DNA of 64,000 nt from Chamaelirium japonicum (taxonomy: Eukaryota > Streptophyta > Magnoliopsida > Liliales > Melanthiaceae): positions 50,222,594 to 50,286,593 of the forward strand of contig OX393550.1 of the NCBI GenBank assembly GCA_947650365.1. The letters are read 5' to 3'. Under the pieces are notes generated by a model, which did no database searches, was not told where the DNA came from, and worked only from the letters and a program-made list of their open reading frames with translations. Shown one piece after another: positions 24,930-36,415 of the stretch. The translations under genes were made by a program, and so were the position numbers. Each line of letters begins with the position of its first letter. Positions within the stretch are counted from its first letter, which is position 1.

Positions 24930-25140
24930 AGAGGGTTCATGCTCATAAGATGAGCATGGTAGAGATCAGGATGGTGTGGTTGATGCGTGATGAGGTAGGA
25001 GGTATAAAGTTAAGAAGGAGTACATTAAAAGTGTAGGAGAGTACATGAGAAATGTAGGAGCTGCAACAACTGAGAGCAAGGTGATGGAGAACTAGTCCAA
25101 ATGACATGGGCATGTACTGTGGAGAGCGGAGGCGTAAGGA
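24930..25140 (+). pseudogene. RTE-type LINE, C-terminal fragment
   Basis: Frames on plus read HKMSMVEIRMVWLMRDEVGG and later MGMYCGE / MGHVLW-like sequence. These resemble the end of plant RTE/BovB-like non-LTR retrotransposon proteins (HKMSVAEMRMLRWMCG ... RWFGHV). Multiple stops. It lies about 350 bp past the end of the oxidase gene. Confidence 0.55.
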
Positions 25141-25499
25141 GAGGGTCTCTTTTTTTTGTGTGTGATTGAAAAGCTTGTAGTGGCAATGGAGATGTTCATC
25201 ATTAAGCGGCGCCCAAATAAATATGACATTGGTTGGTCAAAAGTTCTTTAAGTGTGGAGCTTATTGGCTAATGCAATGGAAAAAAAGATTAAACCTTCAT
25301 CAACAAACGGTTCTATTTCGATCCCTCTCACGAACTGTCTTCTGCAACCATTGTGCCTAAAAAATACAATACGCTCTATCCACCATATCTTGAAAGGTAC
25401 ACAGTTATTATGTACGATTGTATGACACAAAACGAAATGTGAATAAAGAGATCTAGTGGTGAAATGATGAGGTACACAATGCAATTACAGAAAAGAGAT

Positions 25500-26170
25500 T
25501 TTGTTTCAAAGAATGGCCAAGAACAAATGAAATTTAGGATTAGGAAAAAAATAAAGAAGCTAAGAATGTTGCTAAAATTCGAGTTATCGTAGTACTGAGT
25601 TTGCAGTTTTTGTTGACTTCTATGATAAGCTGGGCTCTAAAAAAGGTAAGAAAGAAATATAAATCAGGTATGACGAGGGATAGGAAAACACGAGATATAA
25701 ATCACGCTATATGCAACAAGAGTGAGGGCAATACTGTTATGTGATGGATTGTCAGATTAAAAGTGTGATGGAAAAGTTTAAAGTTATTTTTGAAAATTAT
25801 TGAATGAGCACTCTATTAGAAGAGTTTATTCATGAGAGCCACAATCAATGAGTTGGCATGTCTCCCTTTGCTGAAAAAAACCGACATGGTGGCTGCTTTG
25901 AAAGGATGCAGAATAAGAAGACATTAGGCCTTAATGGGATCCAATTGAAGTTTGGAAATCTTAGGAGTAATTGGGTTAATTTAGTCAGCTGGTTTGTTTA
26001 AAAGCTTGGAAACAAAGAGGATGCTAGCTGATTCAAGATAGAATAGTATGGTGCTTTTGTATCAGAATAAATATGATATTCAAAATTTCCCCAATTGTCA
26101 TTGAATTAAGCTTATCAATCGCATCATAAAGTTGTGAGCGAGGATGATGGAACCTAGATTTAAAAATTAA
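25500..26170 (+). pseudogene. RTE-type LINE, reverse-transcriptase fragment
   Basis: Frames on plus read YDKLGSKKGKKEIYK, RDRKTRDINHAICNKSEG, then a damaged form of the usual GPDGIP-VW start of the RT domain, then GAFVSE and HHKVVSEDDGT. The order fits the region from the endonuclease/RT linker into the RT domain. Many stops. It lies downstream of the piece that should follow it, so the LINE is rearranged or represents two insertions. Confidence 0.6.
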
Positions 26171-26229
26171 CAAAAAGTTATTAGAGGCAATTCGGATTAT
26201 TGCAAGGAAGGTCTATAGCGAATGCTATT

Positions 26230-27990
26230 TAATTGCTGCAACAACTAATAGAAAGATTTAAAGCGAAGGAAAAAATATCATCACATGGTTTTTGTGGGGG
26301 ATTTTGTGGGATGCCACCGTGGTCCCCCAGAATGGTGAAGATCAGCGACCATAACCATCTAATCACCTTGCCAGGGGTTGCCGTCCGTGAATGTTTTAAG
26401 AGAGACCAAACAAAGAAAGTAAGATGACACATGATATCATGTGGATAATCCTTCAACTGTGAAGGGAGAAAACACATAGAGGGAGAGATGGATCCGCACC
26501 ATCAAATCATCATGTACAAAGACCTCTCCCTTTCTCTCTTCCTTACTTCTCTCTTCTAGGAAATCTCAGGGTGTTAACCCTCCACCCCCCTCCCTGAATG
26601 CCTTTCAAGCCCCTTATATAGCACCAGGTGTCCCCCCAAGGAGAGGATCTCTCTTCACCTTCATAGTGTCACACAGGATCACCTGCCACTCGCTTTTAGT
26701 CTTTAGCAATACCAAGCCTAGATGGGGATTGCTGCTTCTTATCCCTTGGCGGTGTGCGTGGTCCTCTTGCCACGACCATTCTTTCTGCCAGGCCTCTGCC
26801 ATTTTGTGAATACTTCACAAGATTCATTGATATTATATGGTGATTACCTTAGGCTAATCGAAATATGTTTCTAGATATTTATTCACAAAAAAACTGCTTA
26901 TCAAACATATAATCTTTTCACATTTATAATATACTTGTGATAATTTTTTTCCGAACTACGAGCAGGATCAAATCATACTTGCCTGAGAGACCAATATGCA
27001 ATGAGTACTGAGGTTTTAGACTTTGATTGATGATAAGATGATCATCAAATTTTGATTTAAATTTAGATAAGTAAAGGATCTGTGCAATGCATATGAACCT
27101 TGAAAAAGAAAAGGATACTTAAAAAAAAAGATCTCGAGTTTTAGAGTTCTTGGCCTCCTCAATTCGATGACAGGAGGAACCGATCCATCATTCGTGCCGC
27201 ACAAGCACCCAACTCCCGTCATAGCTACCTTCTACAGCTTACCTTGCTTGCATCATTGCCTCTCTTTGATGAGTAAGAAACCCTAGAGGAAATAAAAGGG
27301 GGCCTTATCCCTATCGTTCATCTGATCTGGCAGTCCATGTGAGTTATTTGTTTCGTAGTTGGATATCCAGTAACTCTGAGGTGCAGTGGAGTGACCAGTA
27401 GTCACCTGATTATCCTCCTTTAGTGATCATTGGATCCTACTGCTGGATGTAGTTCAAGTCTGAGTATGCATTGGCTTTAACTCGTGGGATCGCCTCGACC
27501 CGAAGGAAGTAGTCCCTGGTCATCTTCTTCCTCGCAGAGCATCACTAATCTTCTCCAAGGATTCCTCCTCTTTGCGATCAAATCTTTCCAAGTGCATCGA
27601 ACCCAAAGTCCGGAGTTGAAGCGCCTGTAGCTTGATGTTCAACTCTCGGACAAAGTCTTCGATGGCCAAAGGGATCATCCTCATCAAATATGAGTACACC
27701 ATTCGTTCTCCGTTTGGTGTGTGGTCTAGAGATTAGCGGCGTATTGTGCTCGATCCAGATCAGCGACTCCATGAGCCATGGTCCAGATTGCGATCTGAAG
27801 ACCACAGTAAGAGTGGTAAGACAACCACTGCAACCCAGATCCTCCTCTACACGCCTGTTAGCCACATAGTTTTTTGTGTTCCTTCTTCGACCACCTTAAA
27901 TCTGTAGCTCATGACATGCACTATCTTTGATATTATCCAGTTGTTTGTCGATCCATCTCCCCTGGATATTCTTCCCACTCTTAGCAACGA
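26230..27990. other. Possible LTR-retrotransposon remnant, unresolved
   Basis: On the minus strand a TATA-like GCTATATAAGGGGCTT near 26620 and a purine-rich leader look like an LTR promoter. Minus frames at 27520-27865 are moderately charged (ELNIKLQALQLRTLGSMHLE) but show no gag or pol motif that I can name. No matching LTR pair was found. Confidence 0.3.
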
Positions 27991-28029
27991 TATCTTCCTC
28001 AGTTAAGGCAGCACACTGATCTTGGTGAC

Positions 28030-29300
28030 TTTTCGCCAGGCTATTCATTTATCTGCCTTAGATACACTTCAGACGTGGTTCCGTCGACTTCCGTATCATT
28101 CCAACCAGGTGTTCGACCCATCGTGGGACTCATGCTTTCGCTGCTTGCCTCTTTAACACCATGCACACCAGCTGTTCGATAAATTGTTGCTAGTATGCAT
28201 ATTGGGCTCACATCCTCACTTGGCTTTCGTTCATCGTCCATTCTTCGATCAAATGCTGGTGTGAGTGTTGATGCTCTCTTCTTGTCATGTTGGTTGCATT
28301 ATGCACGTTTTGTCTTGGTCATCTCATCCAACCTTTTGTCCGTCGGTTGTCGGTTTTCTTCGAGCTTCAGTTGTTTGGCTTCCTGCTCTGAGCGGTGCTC
28401 GCCTTCTATCTTGGTCATCTCCTATCTTCATGATCGAGCTATGAAGTCCCGTTGATCTCTGAACGTCATCAGCTCCCGAAGTTGATGCTTTGCATGTTGG
28501 CTGTTGTTTTGTGTTGTTCTTGTTCATGGGCGCACACCAGAGGATCGACGTTGCGCCTACTTGTTCCTTGCTCTCGCAGACTAGCAATTACCCCGCACCT
28601 GCACTCTCGAGCGTTTATTCTCTTGCTGGCTCGCTCCAACACCCAACGGCCCCCACACCTTACTCTTCAGCAAGTACTGCCTTGCACATTGCTCTTCACC
28701 GAGTCGTGCCTTACATCTTGTGCTTCTCCGAGTCGTCCTCCACTCTTCGTTGCAAATCTCTAGAGCTATCTTCTTACAGTTCTCCATCAGAGATTGTTTT
28801 TCTAGTAGTACTTTCACTCAAGGATCATTGCCATGCATGGTCATACTTATCTTGCCACAAGCATTGCACTTTTCATTTGAGATGTCGGTGTAGTACTCAA
28901 ATCGTTTTTAGGTCAGCAATTTTGCAGGTTCGATTGTTCCCCAGCTAGCCTACTTGCTGGTTGGCTGAGTGCCCCTATCGACCTGCCTATAAGTTGATCG
29001 GATTTCTCCGATTGGCCTTGTTGCAGGTCAGTCGGGATCCGCAGACCGGCTTGACACTTTTGCTTATATTCCCTTTGCAAACTCTATATCGATCCCTACC
29101 TTGAGTTTGATTGGGGGGGGGGGGAGGGGGGGGGGGGTGTTTGTAGAGAATAATCTTATTTCCCTTTAAATATCTATTTATGTATTTCAGTATTTTCCCT
29201 TTTACATTTGTGTGGTATTCTCACCAGTAGGTGGCTGCACACCCCTGTAGGTTGTATGTATTATTGGTCATGGTGCCCTATTGCATTGAGCATTGCCCTT
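28030..29300 (+). mobile_element. Non-autonomous LTR element, 3' part (probable)
   Basis: A G-rich polypurine tract (29114-29138) is followed directly by TGTTTGTAGAGAATAATC, a good LTR start. The region before it has no pol domain. The stretch just upstream (CTTGTTGCAGGTCAGTCGGG) resembles the same position in the complete non-autonomous element at 51.4-54.4 kb (CTTGCAGGTCAATCGGG). The 5' LTR was not found, so the boundaries are uncertain. Confidence 0.45.
29114..29138. repeat. Poly(G) tract with one A
   Basis: About 25 bases, nearly all G. Best read as the polypurine tract of the LTR element above. Confidence 0.75.
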
Positions 29301-29302
29301 GA

Positions 29303-29303
<1 letters not shown>

Positions 29304-29362
<59 letters not shown>
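29304..29362. repeat. (CT)n microsatellite
   Basis: About 29 uninterrupted CT units. Confidence 0.95.
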
Positions 29363-29367
<5 letters not shown>

Positions 29368-30169
29368 TGTGGTGAGCTTCCTGATTTGGTAAAGCCCCTA
29401 TCCATCAAACTAAAACAAGAAAGTAAATCACAAGTAGAATATTTTGATATGGAAAGTGATGCTATTATCTTGGCTGCTTATTGAGAGGTATCAAATTTGA
29501 CAATCTTCGATTTATACATAAATATGGGCTACAAGAATTAATGGGCATATCTTTCGAAGAAAAAAAAAGAATTAATCGGCAATTCTTATCACCTCCCACA
29601 CTCAGGTGTTCATCGCTCCATTCGCAATTCTTTCCGAGAAATTGAAGGTGAATACAATGATGCCCAGTTCACCTCGACGCACAGCTAGCGTGGACTCAAG
29701 GCGCTCCAGGACTGGGGATCTTAATTGGTTGTTGGAGCAGGTCCATCTTCGCAATCTCGAGATGCTTTCGAGATGATCAACTCTGCATCTGTTCTAGATT
29801 TGAGATGTAATTACCAACTCTAGTCACATGAGATTGAAAGCAAGTGCGTTTGTCGGAAGATCGAAGAGTTTCATGGCATGGATGGAACCTCCAACACTTC
29901 TAATGGGCAGCTAGGAAGAGAAAGCTTGAGACAGAAAGAGAGAGAAAATTACCACAGATGCTAGCTAGCAACTAGAAAGAAAAGCTTGAGAGAGAATAAA
30001 TTGTGCATGTTCTGGTTCCTCCCATGCAACGCGTCTTGCCCCAATGAGCATCCATTCCGAAACCAGCAGCTCCAGCACCAGGCTGGTCTGAGCATCGGCA
30101 TCGCCGGTGGAATACCCATTTGAGCAAGAGGCTTTACCGTGGGAGGAGGGGGCGTGGCTGCTGTCAATG

Positions 30170-30172
<3 letters not shown>
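29363..30172. other. No gene seen
   Basis: Mixed sequence between two long CT repeats. Several short open frames, none with a recognisable motif or splice structure. Confidence 0.35.

Positions 30173-30251
<79 letters not shown>
30173..30251. repeat. (CT)n microsatellite
   Basis: About 39 CT units. Arg/Glu and Ser/Leu frames over it are artefacts. Confidence 0.95.
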
Positions 30252-30252
<1 letters not shown>

Positions 30253-30473
30253 TGATGAATAACTCCCAATCTTATAGCACCAGTCTCTCTGGGAGTCTAG
30301 CTAACCTTTCAAAGGCTCTGCATGTGTATGGTTTGATGGTTTGTTGCAACCTCCATACAAAGAGGATGGGGCTGTCAGCTAGCATGTGATGCCTGTTGTG
30401 CCAAATATTCTAATATCCGGAAATAGTGCAATGAATGAAGGGGCCCTTAGCTACCTAAAACCTCATCCACAAC

Positions 30474-30600
30474 TAGGGGTGGCAATGGGTCGGGTCGGGT
30501 CTAGTTTTGGGTGGTGTCCAAAACCCCTAGATCCGGACCCAACCCGTTTAACTAATCGTGCCTAGATTCTAAACCCGTACCCGACCCGTTTACCCGTGTG
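30474..30600. mobile_element. hAT-like element, truncated copy 3
   Basis: Begins TAGGGGTGGCAATGGGTCGG and continues with GGTGTCCAAAACCCCTAGA as in copies at 16.4 and 42.4 kb. It breaks off near CCCGTGTGG, with no right terminus or second flank. Confidence 0.75.
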
Positions 30601-30859
30601 GCGTATGAATAATGTGGTGCTCATGTTGGCAAAAGCAGAGCTTGGTCGCTTTTGTGGTTGACAAGCTTCGAACCATGGTCTCTCTAGTCCTATAAGACAG
30701 ATAATCATGTCTTCTTAAAAAAAAAATTTCCATCTTATTTTTCTCTCTTTCCGTACTTTTGTTTCATTGGTTGGGTTATCATGTCATTCACTAGGTTTGA
30801 TTAGGAGATAGGGTCATCATCATACTTGGTTCTACATTTAGCTATTGTACATGTGACTA

Positions 30860-31105
30860 GGGCTGCAGACGAGACCAGACCAGACCAGCCGAGCCGAGCT
30901 TTGCTCTGTTTGAGTATGATCATTTATTAAACGAGCCTAAACTTTAGCCTTAGGCTTGGCTTGTTTAATAATCAAGCCGAATCAAGCGGAGCTTTGGTCT
31001 GATTGTGCTTGGATCTTTTATTAACTAGCCTAAACTTCAAGCTAGACTTTGCTTAATTAGTGATTGAACGGTCCTTTATCGAGCTTGTTCCTGAACTCTA
31101 AAAGC
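30860..31105. mobile_element. GGGCTGCA-type element, partial
   Basis: Begins TAGGGCTGCAGACGAGACC and is rich in GAGCCGAGC and AAGCC-CGA words, typical of a second dispersed family with hAT-like ends. The right terminus is unclear. Confidence 0.4.
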
Positions 31106-31494
31106 ATAGACTATGTACGGTAGGTATATTTGTGGGGAAAATTTTTGAGCCGTCTTGATCGGAAACCCCGCCCCACAACCTTGATTAAATGTTGATGGTT
31201 TGTAGAGTTAGAGATTAAAAAGTAGGTAAAGAGAAAGAAGACACGTGGAGTTGTTGTCGAAGTTCGGTCTTATGACCTACGTCTCCGGGCGAGAGGTGCC
31301 ACATGGTTTTCACTATAATGAATATAAAAGTGGGGGAGCGTTCTCTCGACAGGCCAAAAGAAGCTTTTTACAGTGGGGGTTACACAGAGCAACAAAAAAA
31401 GAACAAGGAGGAGAGAAGTAAGTTCTAGCTTTGGCTTTGGGATCCTCTCTTCCTCTGATTGAATGACCAACCCCTTTTTTGAATGCATTGGGGG

Positions 31495-32160
31495 TAGGGG
31501 TGGCAATTCTTGACCCGACCCGAACCCGACCCAAAGTTAGCGGGTTTGGGTATGGCCTAAACGGGTTCGGGTCATAAACGGGTCGACCCGATTGACCCGT
31601 TTATTTAATGGGTCGGGTTCGGATTTGTACTTATAACCCGATTGACCCGACTTAACCCGTTTAACAAATGGGTCGTGTCAACCCGACCCGACCCGACCCG
31701 CCAACCCAACCCGAACCCGACCCGAAGTTAGCGGGTTTGGGTTTGGCCTAAACGGGTTCGGGTCATAAACGGGTCCACCCGATTGACCCGTTTATTTAAT
31801 GGGTCGGGTTCGGGTTTGTACTTATAACCCGATTGACCCGACTTTACCCGTTTAACAAATGGGTCGTGTCAACCTGACCCGACCCGACCCAACCCGAACC
31901 AATCCGACCCAACCCGATCAAACCCGGCCCAATCCGACTGGTCTTTACCCAACCCGAGCCAACCCGACCCGACACGACCCGACCCGTTTAGTAAACGGGT
32001 TAAACGGGTCGGGTCGGGTCAACCCGTTTATTAGGCAGGTCGGGTTTGGGTTTAAGTTTTTGACCCGTTTATTAAACGGGTCGGGTTCGGGTTGGGTGTT
32101 TTGCCCTTATACATATGTCTCAACCCGACCCGAACCCGACCCGACCCATTGCCACCCCTA
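31495..32160. mobile_element. hAT-like non-autonomous element, copy 4 (with internal duplication)
   Basis: 666 bp from TAGGGGTGGCAAT to ATTGCCACCCCTA. The flanks ATTGGGGG and CTTGGGGG match at seven of eight positions. It is longer than the other copies because about 170 bp (31530-31695) is duplicated in tandem (31700-31870). Its orientation is opposite to copy 1: the marker CATATGTCTCAACCCG lies at its right end. Confidence 0.85.
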
Positions 32161-32625
32161 CTTGGGGGTCCTTTTATAGCATAGGCAAGTGCCCGATATG
32201 GCAGTGATGATATGGCACTGGTTCTGGGCCTCCTTGCTGGGCCCTTATTGGGCCATTGTGCGGGCCTAATAAGGGGGAGGGCTTGAATTGCGGGCCTTGC
32301 AGAGTGGGTCCATGAGCTCGGACGGGATTACTCACTTAGGCCGTCGCATGAGCCCATGCGGCTCTGATCCGGTCCGATACAATTTTTGCACCCATAGTTA
32401 CCCCCTCCCAGTCGGGTCAGGACCTCCTAGGTCGGCTGGGATTCCATGGTGCAAACGCCTTAGGATTCTGGTATGGTTGGTTAGGGCCATCAGAATAGCG
32501 GTTCGTATTAGCAGAGTCCCGACTCGTGTCACAATCCAAGCCAATGTGTTTGTATAGGATACTTGTGCTGATCTTCTTTCCATTTTTGCAGTCCTCCTGC
32601 TGCCATGGTCACGATTCTGCATTTA
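32161..32625. other. No gene seen (flank of tandem arrays)
   Basis: GC-rich sequence with GGGCC words. It resembles retrotransposon non-coding sequence, but there is no motif I can name. Confidence 0.35.
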
Positions 32626-33120
32626 TCGGTGCAGGCTCAAAAGTCTTGGTTTTATAAATGGGTGTTTCCTGAAAAACAGTATGTTTTCCAACCGAGGCTT
32701 CTTCTCCTGCTACTGACACCGAGGCCCTCTTAGTACGAGTCAGAAAGTCTCGGTTTTGAAAGTGGGCGTTCTCTAGTGCGTTTTCCGACCGAGACCCTTT
32801 TCCTTCTGCCGATGCCGAGACCCTCTTGATGCAAGCCAAAAAGTTTCGATTATGTAAGTGGGCGTTCTCGAAAAACTAGTGTGTTTTCCGTCCGAGACCC
32901 TTTTCCTTCTGCCGATGCCGAGACCCTCTCGATGCGAGCCAAAAAGTCTCGGTTTCGTAAGTGGGCGTTCTCGAAAAACTAGTGTGTTTTTTGACCGAGA
33001 CCCTTTTCCTTCTGCCGATGCCGATACCCTCTTGGTACGAGCCAAAAAGTCTCAGTTTTGTAAGTGGGCGTTCCCAAAAAATCAGTGTGTTTTTCGACCG
33101 AGACTCCTTTTCTTGCTGTC
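32626..33120. repeat. Tandem array A, about 103-bp unit, 5 copies
   Basis: Unit landmarks are GTGGGCGTTCTC (about 32763, 32859, 32961 and 33065, with a degenerate first copy near 32644), then CCGAGACCCTTTTCCTTCTG and CCGATGCCGAGACCCTC. Copies two to five are the closest to each other. Confidence 0.9.
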
Positions 33121-33127
33121 CTGGTTT

Positions 33128-33495
33128 TGCACAAGAGGTCAACGGTGTTTTTATTGTTGCAAGAGTTATTGAAGTCCAAATGACCTCAAATTAGATGCAA
33201 AAGTTGCGTCTCAGAGTGCTCTATATACAGTCTAAATTTCAGCCCAATCAGAGTTTGTGATCCAAAGTTATGGCCGTTGTACCAAAGCCTCTCCGAGCAG
33301 ATCTGCTGTTCAGATTTTGCATCGAAGATCAACAATGTTTCTATTGTTGAAAGAGCTATAGAAGTCCAAATGACCTCAAATTAGATGCAAAAGTTGCATC
33401 TCGGAGTTCTCTGTATACAGTCCGAAATTCAGCCCAATCGGAGTTTGTGACCCAAAGTTATGACTGTTGTACCGAAGCCTCTCCGAGCATATCCG
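33128..33495. repeat. Tandem array B, about 175-bp unit, 2 copies
   Basis: GAAGTCCAAATGACCTCAAA and GATGCAAAAGTTGC occur at 33171 and 33361. AGCCCAATCGGAGTTTGTGA and GTACC-AAGCCTCTCCGAGCA end each copy. Confidence 0.9.
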
Positions 33496-33504
33496 CGCCC
33501 GACT

Positions 33505-34345
33505 GTTGTAGACATTGAGACCCCCTCCCCTCTCGGTTTTTGACGAAACCGAGGGGTGGATTGTTGTTGATGCCGAACACCCACCCTCTCGGTTTTCTGA
33601 CGAAACCGAGAAGTGGACTATTGTTGATGCCGAACACCCCGACCCTCTTGGTTTTTTGACGAAACCGAGAGGTGGACTATTGTTGATGTCGACACCCCCT
33701 CCCCTCTTGGTTTTTTGCAAAACCGAGAGGTAGGCTACTTATGGTGTGCCGTCACCCCCTCCCCACTCAGTTTTTTGTGCGAAACCGAGAGGGGGCTACT
33801 TGTTGATGTCGACACACACCCCCTCTCGGTTTTCTGACGAAACTAAGGGGTGGGCTGCTGATGGTGTACCGTCACCCCCTCCTCACTCGATTTTTGTATG
33901 AAACAAGGGGGGAGGCTGCTTGTTGATACCGACACACTCCATCTCTCGGTTTTCTGTTGAAATCGAGGGGTGGGCTACTGATGGTGTACCATCACCCCCT
34001 CCCCACTCAGTTTTTGTACAAAACGAGGGGGGAGGCGGCTTGTTGATGCCGACACACCCTCCATCTCAGTTTTCTGTCGAAACTGAGGGGTGGGATGCTG
34101 ATGGTGTGCCATCATCTCCTTCCTACTTGGTTTTTTGTACGAAACCGAGGGGGGGCTGTTTGTTGATGCTGACACACACCCCCTCTTGGTTTTCTAACGT
34201 AACCGAGGGGTGGGCTGCTAATGATGCTGAACACCCCCCCCCCTCTCGGTTTTCTGACAAAACCGAGGGGTGGGTGGTTGTTGATGCCGAATACCCCCCC
34301 TCTCAGTTTTCTGTCGAAACCGAGGGGTGGGCAGTTGATGGTGCC
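33505..34345. repeat. Tandem array C, about 60-bp hairpin-bearing unit, 14 copies
   Basis: Each unit has CCCTCTCGGTTTT, a short loop, then GAAACCGAGGGGTGG, so every unit can fold into a hairpin with about 9-11 paired bases. Units begin near 33530, 33588, 33645, 33703, 33763, 33821, 33884, 33941, 34004, 34063, 34123, 34183, 34243 and 34300. Alternate units differ (GATGGTGTGCCGTCA versus TTGTTGATGCCGACA), indicating a two-unit higher-order period in the middle of the array. Confidence 0.9.
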
Positions 34346-34349
34346 GACC

Positions 34350-35065
34350 CTATTATTGGGGCTGCTAGAAGAGGCCAAAAACTGTCGGTATTGAAAATAG
34401 TGTATATTCCAAATTTTATCCCCATCTGAAACCGACACTTTTTTGGTCATATTCCTAAAACACTGGTGCGCAGGGTTGTCGGCAAGGGACAACGCTATTT
34501 TTTAGGGGGCTTCTTAGAGATAATCTAGGATGACACCGTATGATAGTCAGCCAGTCTTCACCCAATGTACTACCGCACCTGGTTACTGTATTCACCAGGT
34601 ACTACGGTCACGTGAGGGTGTTTACTTGGCCAGGATCAAAGAAGCGTCATTATATCTCATGTTTCGATGTATTTTTTACCCACCCTACTATTTACTTATC
34701 GTTTGTTCATCCGTTATAGGCCACTCTCTCTTCATGATGAAAACTGTCAAGGGACCCGCTGTGTTAGGAAAATGCCATTGATGAACGAATGAGATTGTTT
34801 GCGCTCCTTCTCTGCCACATATTGAGGATTCGGATAGTGGCTTTGATGGCGAGCTCGGCCCGTTAAGGCCCTTTGCGAACAAAGATTATGAGGAACCCAC
34901 CATCAACTGCACCAGTGTGGAGACACGCGCTAACAGAGTTAGACCGACTACCCCCTAACCGGTTTGGAACCGTCAGTCGTCGAGAAAAGGTGATGGCCAG
35001 TGACAATCTAATGCTTGGACCTGAGTGACAAGACTAAGCTTGGACTTTTGATCGAATTTTAATAC
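34350..35065 (+). other. Unexplained coding-looking stretch between arrays
   Basis: One plus frame around 34720-34960 reads GHSLFMMKTVKGPAVLGKCH, two stops, then TNEIVCAPSLPHIEDSDSGF and DGELGPLRPFANKDYEEPTI. The composition is protein-like, but I do not recognise it. It could be a remnant of an extra retrotransposon reading frame. Confidence 0.25.
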
Positions 35066-35069
35066 GTCG

Positions 35070-35565
35070 GCGATGACGTCTCAGACTTTGTCTTTATGTG
35101 TCATGGGTAGGGCCTTGGGTTTGTAGAGTGCCGAAGTATCAGTCGTCTCGGACTATGTCTTCGAGTACCAAGGGTAGGGCCTTGGCTTATAGAGCGCCGA
35201 GGCGTTGGTCGCCTCGGACTTTGTCTTTGAGTGCCAAGTGCTGGGCCTTGATCTTATAGAGTGCCAAGGCATTGGTTACCTCGGATTTTGTCTTCGAATG
35301 CCAAGGGCTGAGCCTTGAGCTTGTAGAGTGCCAAGGCATTGGTCGCCTCGGACTTTGCCTTCAAGTGCCAAGGGCAGGGCCTTGGGCTTGTAGAGTGTCG
35401 AGGTATTGGTCGCCTCGGACTTTGTCTTCGAGTACCAAGGGCTGGGCCTTGGGCTTGTAAAGCGCCAAGGCGTTGGTCGCCTCGGATTTTGTCTTCAAAT
35501 GCCAAGGATGTCTCCTTGAACTTGGTGCATGTCAAAGCGGCTACGCCTGCCTTGGACTTATTCTT
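35070..35565. repeat. Tandem array D, about 63-bp unit, about 8 copies
   Basis: Unit landmarks are GGTCGCCTCGGACTTTGTCT, GAGTGCCAAGGGCTGGGCC and TTGGGCTTGTAGAGTGCC. Copies follow each other without spacers. Confidence 0.9.
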
Positions 35566-35589
35566 ATCGCCTCGGATGAGTATAGTTGA

Positions 35590-36310
35590 TAGCTTAGCTT
35601 GACCTGGATTATCAAGGAGCCTTTTTATCGGACTTTCACCTTGAAAGGGCGAAGCCGAATTGCCTTCGAGCTTTCGACTTGAACAGGCAGAATCGAAGGT
35701 CTTTGGTTGACGTGAGTTATCAGGAGCTTTTTTAGCCTCGGGAGGGCGTAGCCAAATTGCCTTCGATCTTCCAACTTGAATGGGCGGAATCGAAGGTCTT
35801 TGGTTGACCTTGGTTGCCAGGAGCCTTTTTATCGGACTTTAGTCTTGAGAGGGCATAGTCGAATTACCTTCGAGCTTCCGGCTTGAACGGATAGAATCGA
35901 AGGTCTTTGGTTGACCTGGTTTGCTAGGAGTCTTTTTATCAGACTTTAGCCTCGAGAGAGCGTAACCGAATTGCCTTGGAGCTTTCGACTTGAATAGGTG
36001 GAATCGAAGGTCTTTGGTTGACTTTGGTTGCCAGGAGCCTTTTTATCGGACTTTAGCCTCGAGAGGGGGTAGCCAAATTGCCTTCGAGCTTCCGACTTGA
36101 ATGGGCGGAATCGAAGGTCTTTAGTTGACCTGGGTTGACAGGAGCCTTTTTATCGGACTTTAGCCTCGAGAGGGTTTAGCTGAATTGTCTTCGAGCTTCC
36201 AACTTGAATGGACAGAATCGAAGGTCTTTGGTTGACCTAGGCTGCCAGGAGCCTTTTTATCGGACTTTAGCCTCGAGAGGGCAAAGCCAAATTGCCTTCG
36301 AGCAACGGCC
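35590..36310. repeat. Tandem array E, about 106-bp unit, 7 copies
   Basis: Unit landmarks are AGGAGCCTTTTTATCGGACT, TTTAGCCTCGAGAGGG, CCGAATTGCCTTCGAGCTTC and GGAATCGAAGGTCTTTGGTT. The last copy ends about 100 bp before the gag start at 36416. Confidence 0.9.
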
Positions 36311-36415
36311 GGTCCTCTTGCATCATTCGCATCATCGCGTGTTTGCTGAATTTTTTTTGTTTTCCCTCTTTTCATTTTAGTTTGTGTCTTGCATTAATTA
36401 GGAAACTAGCATCCC

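Noticed and set aside
31107..32560. 5' LTR of the gag-pro element
   Set aside because: A TATA-like motif is present, but I see no similarity to the probable 3' LTR at 38957-40138.
32626..36310. CRISPR-like repeat arrays
   Set aside because: Units abut without unique spacers of uniform length, repeats are degenerate, and the DNA is plant nuclear.
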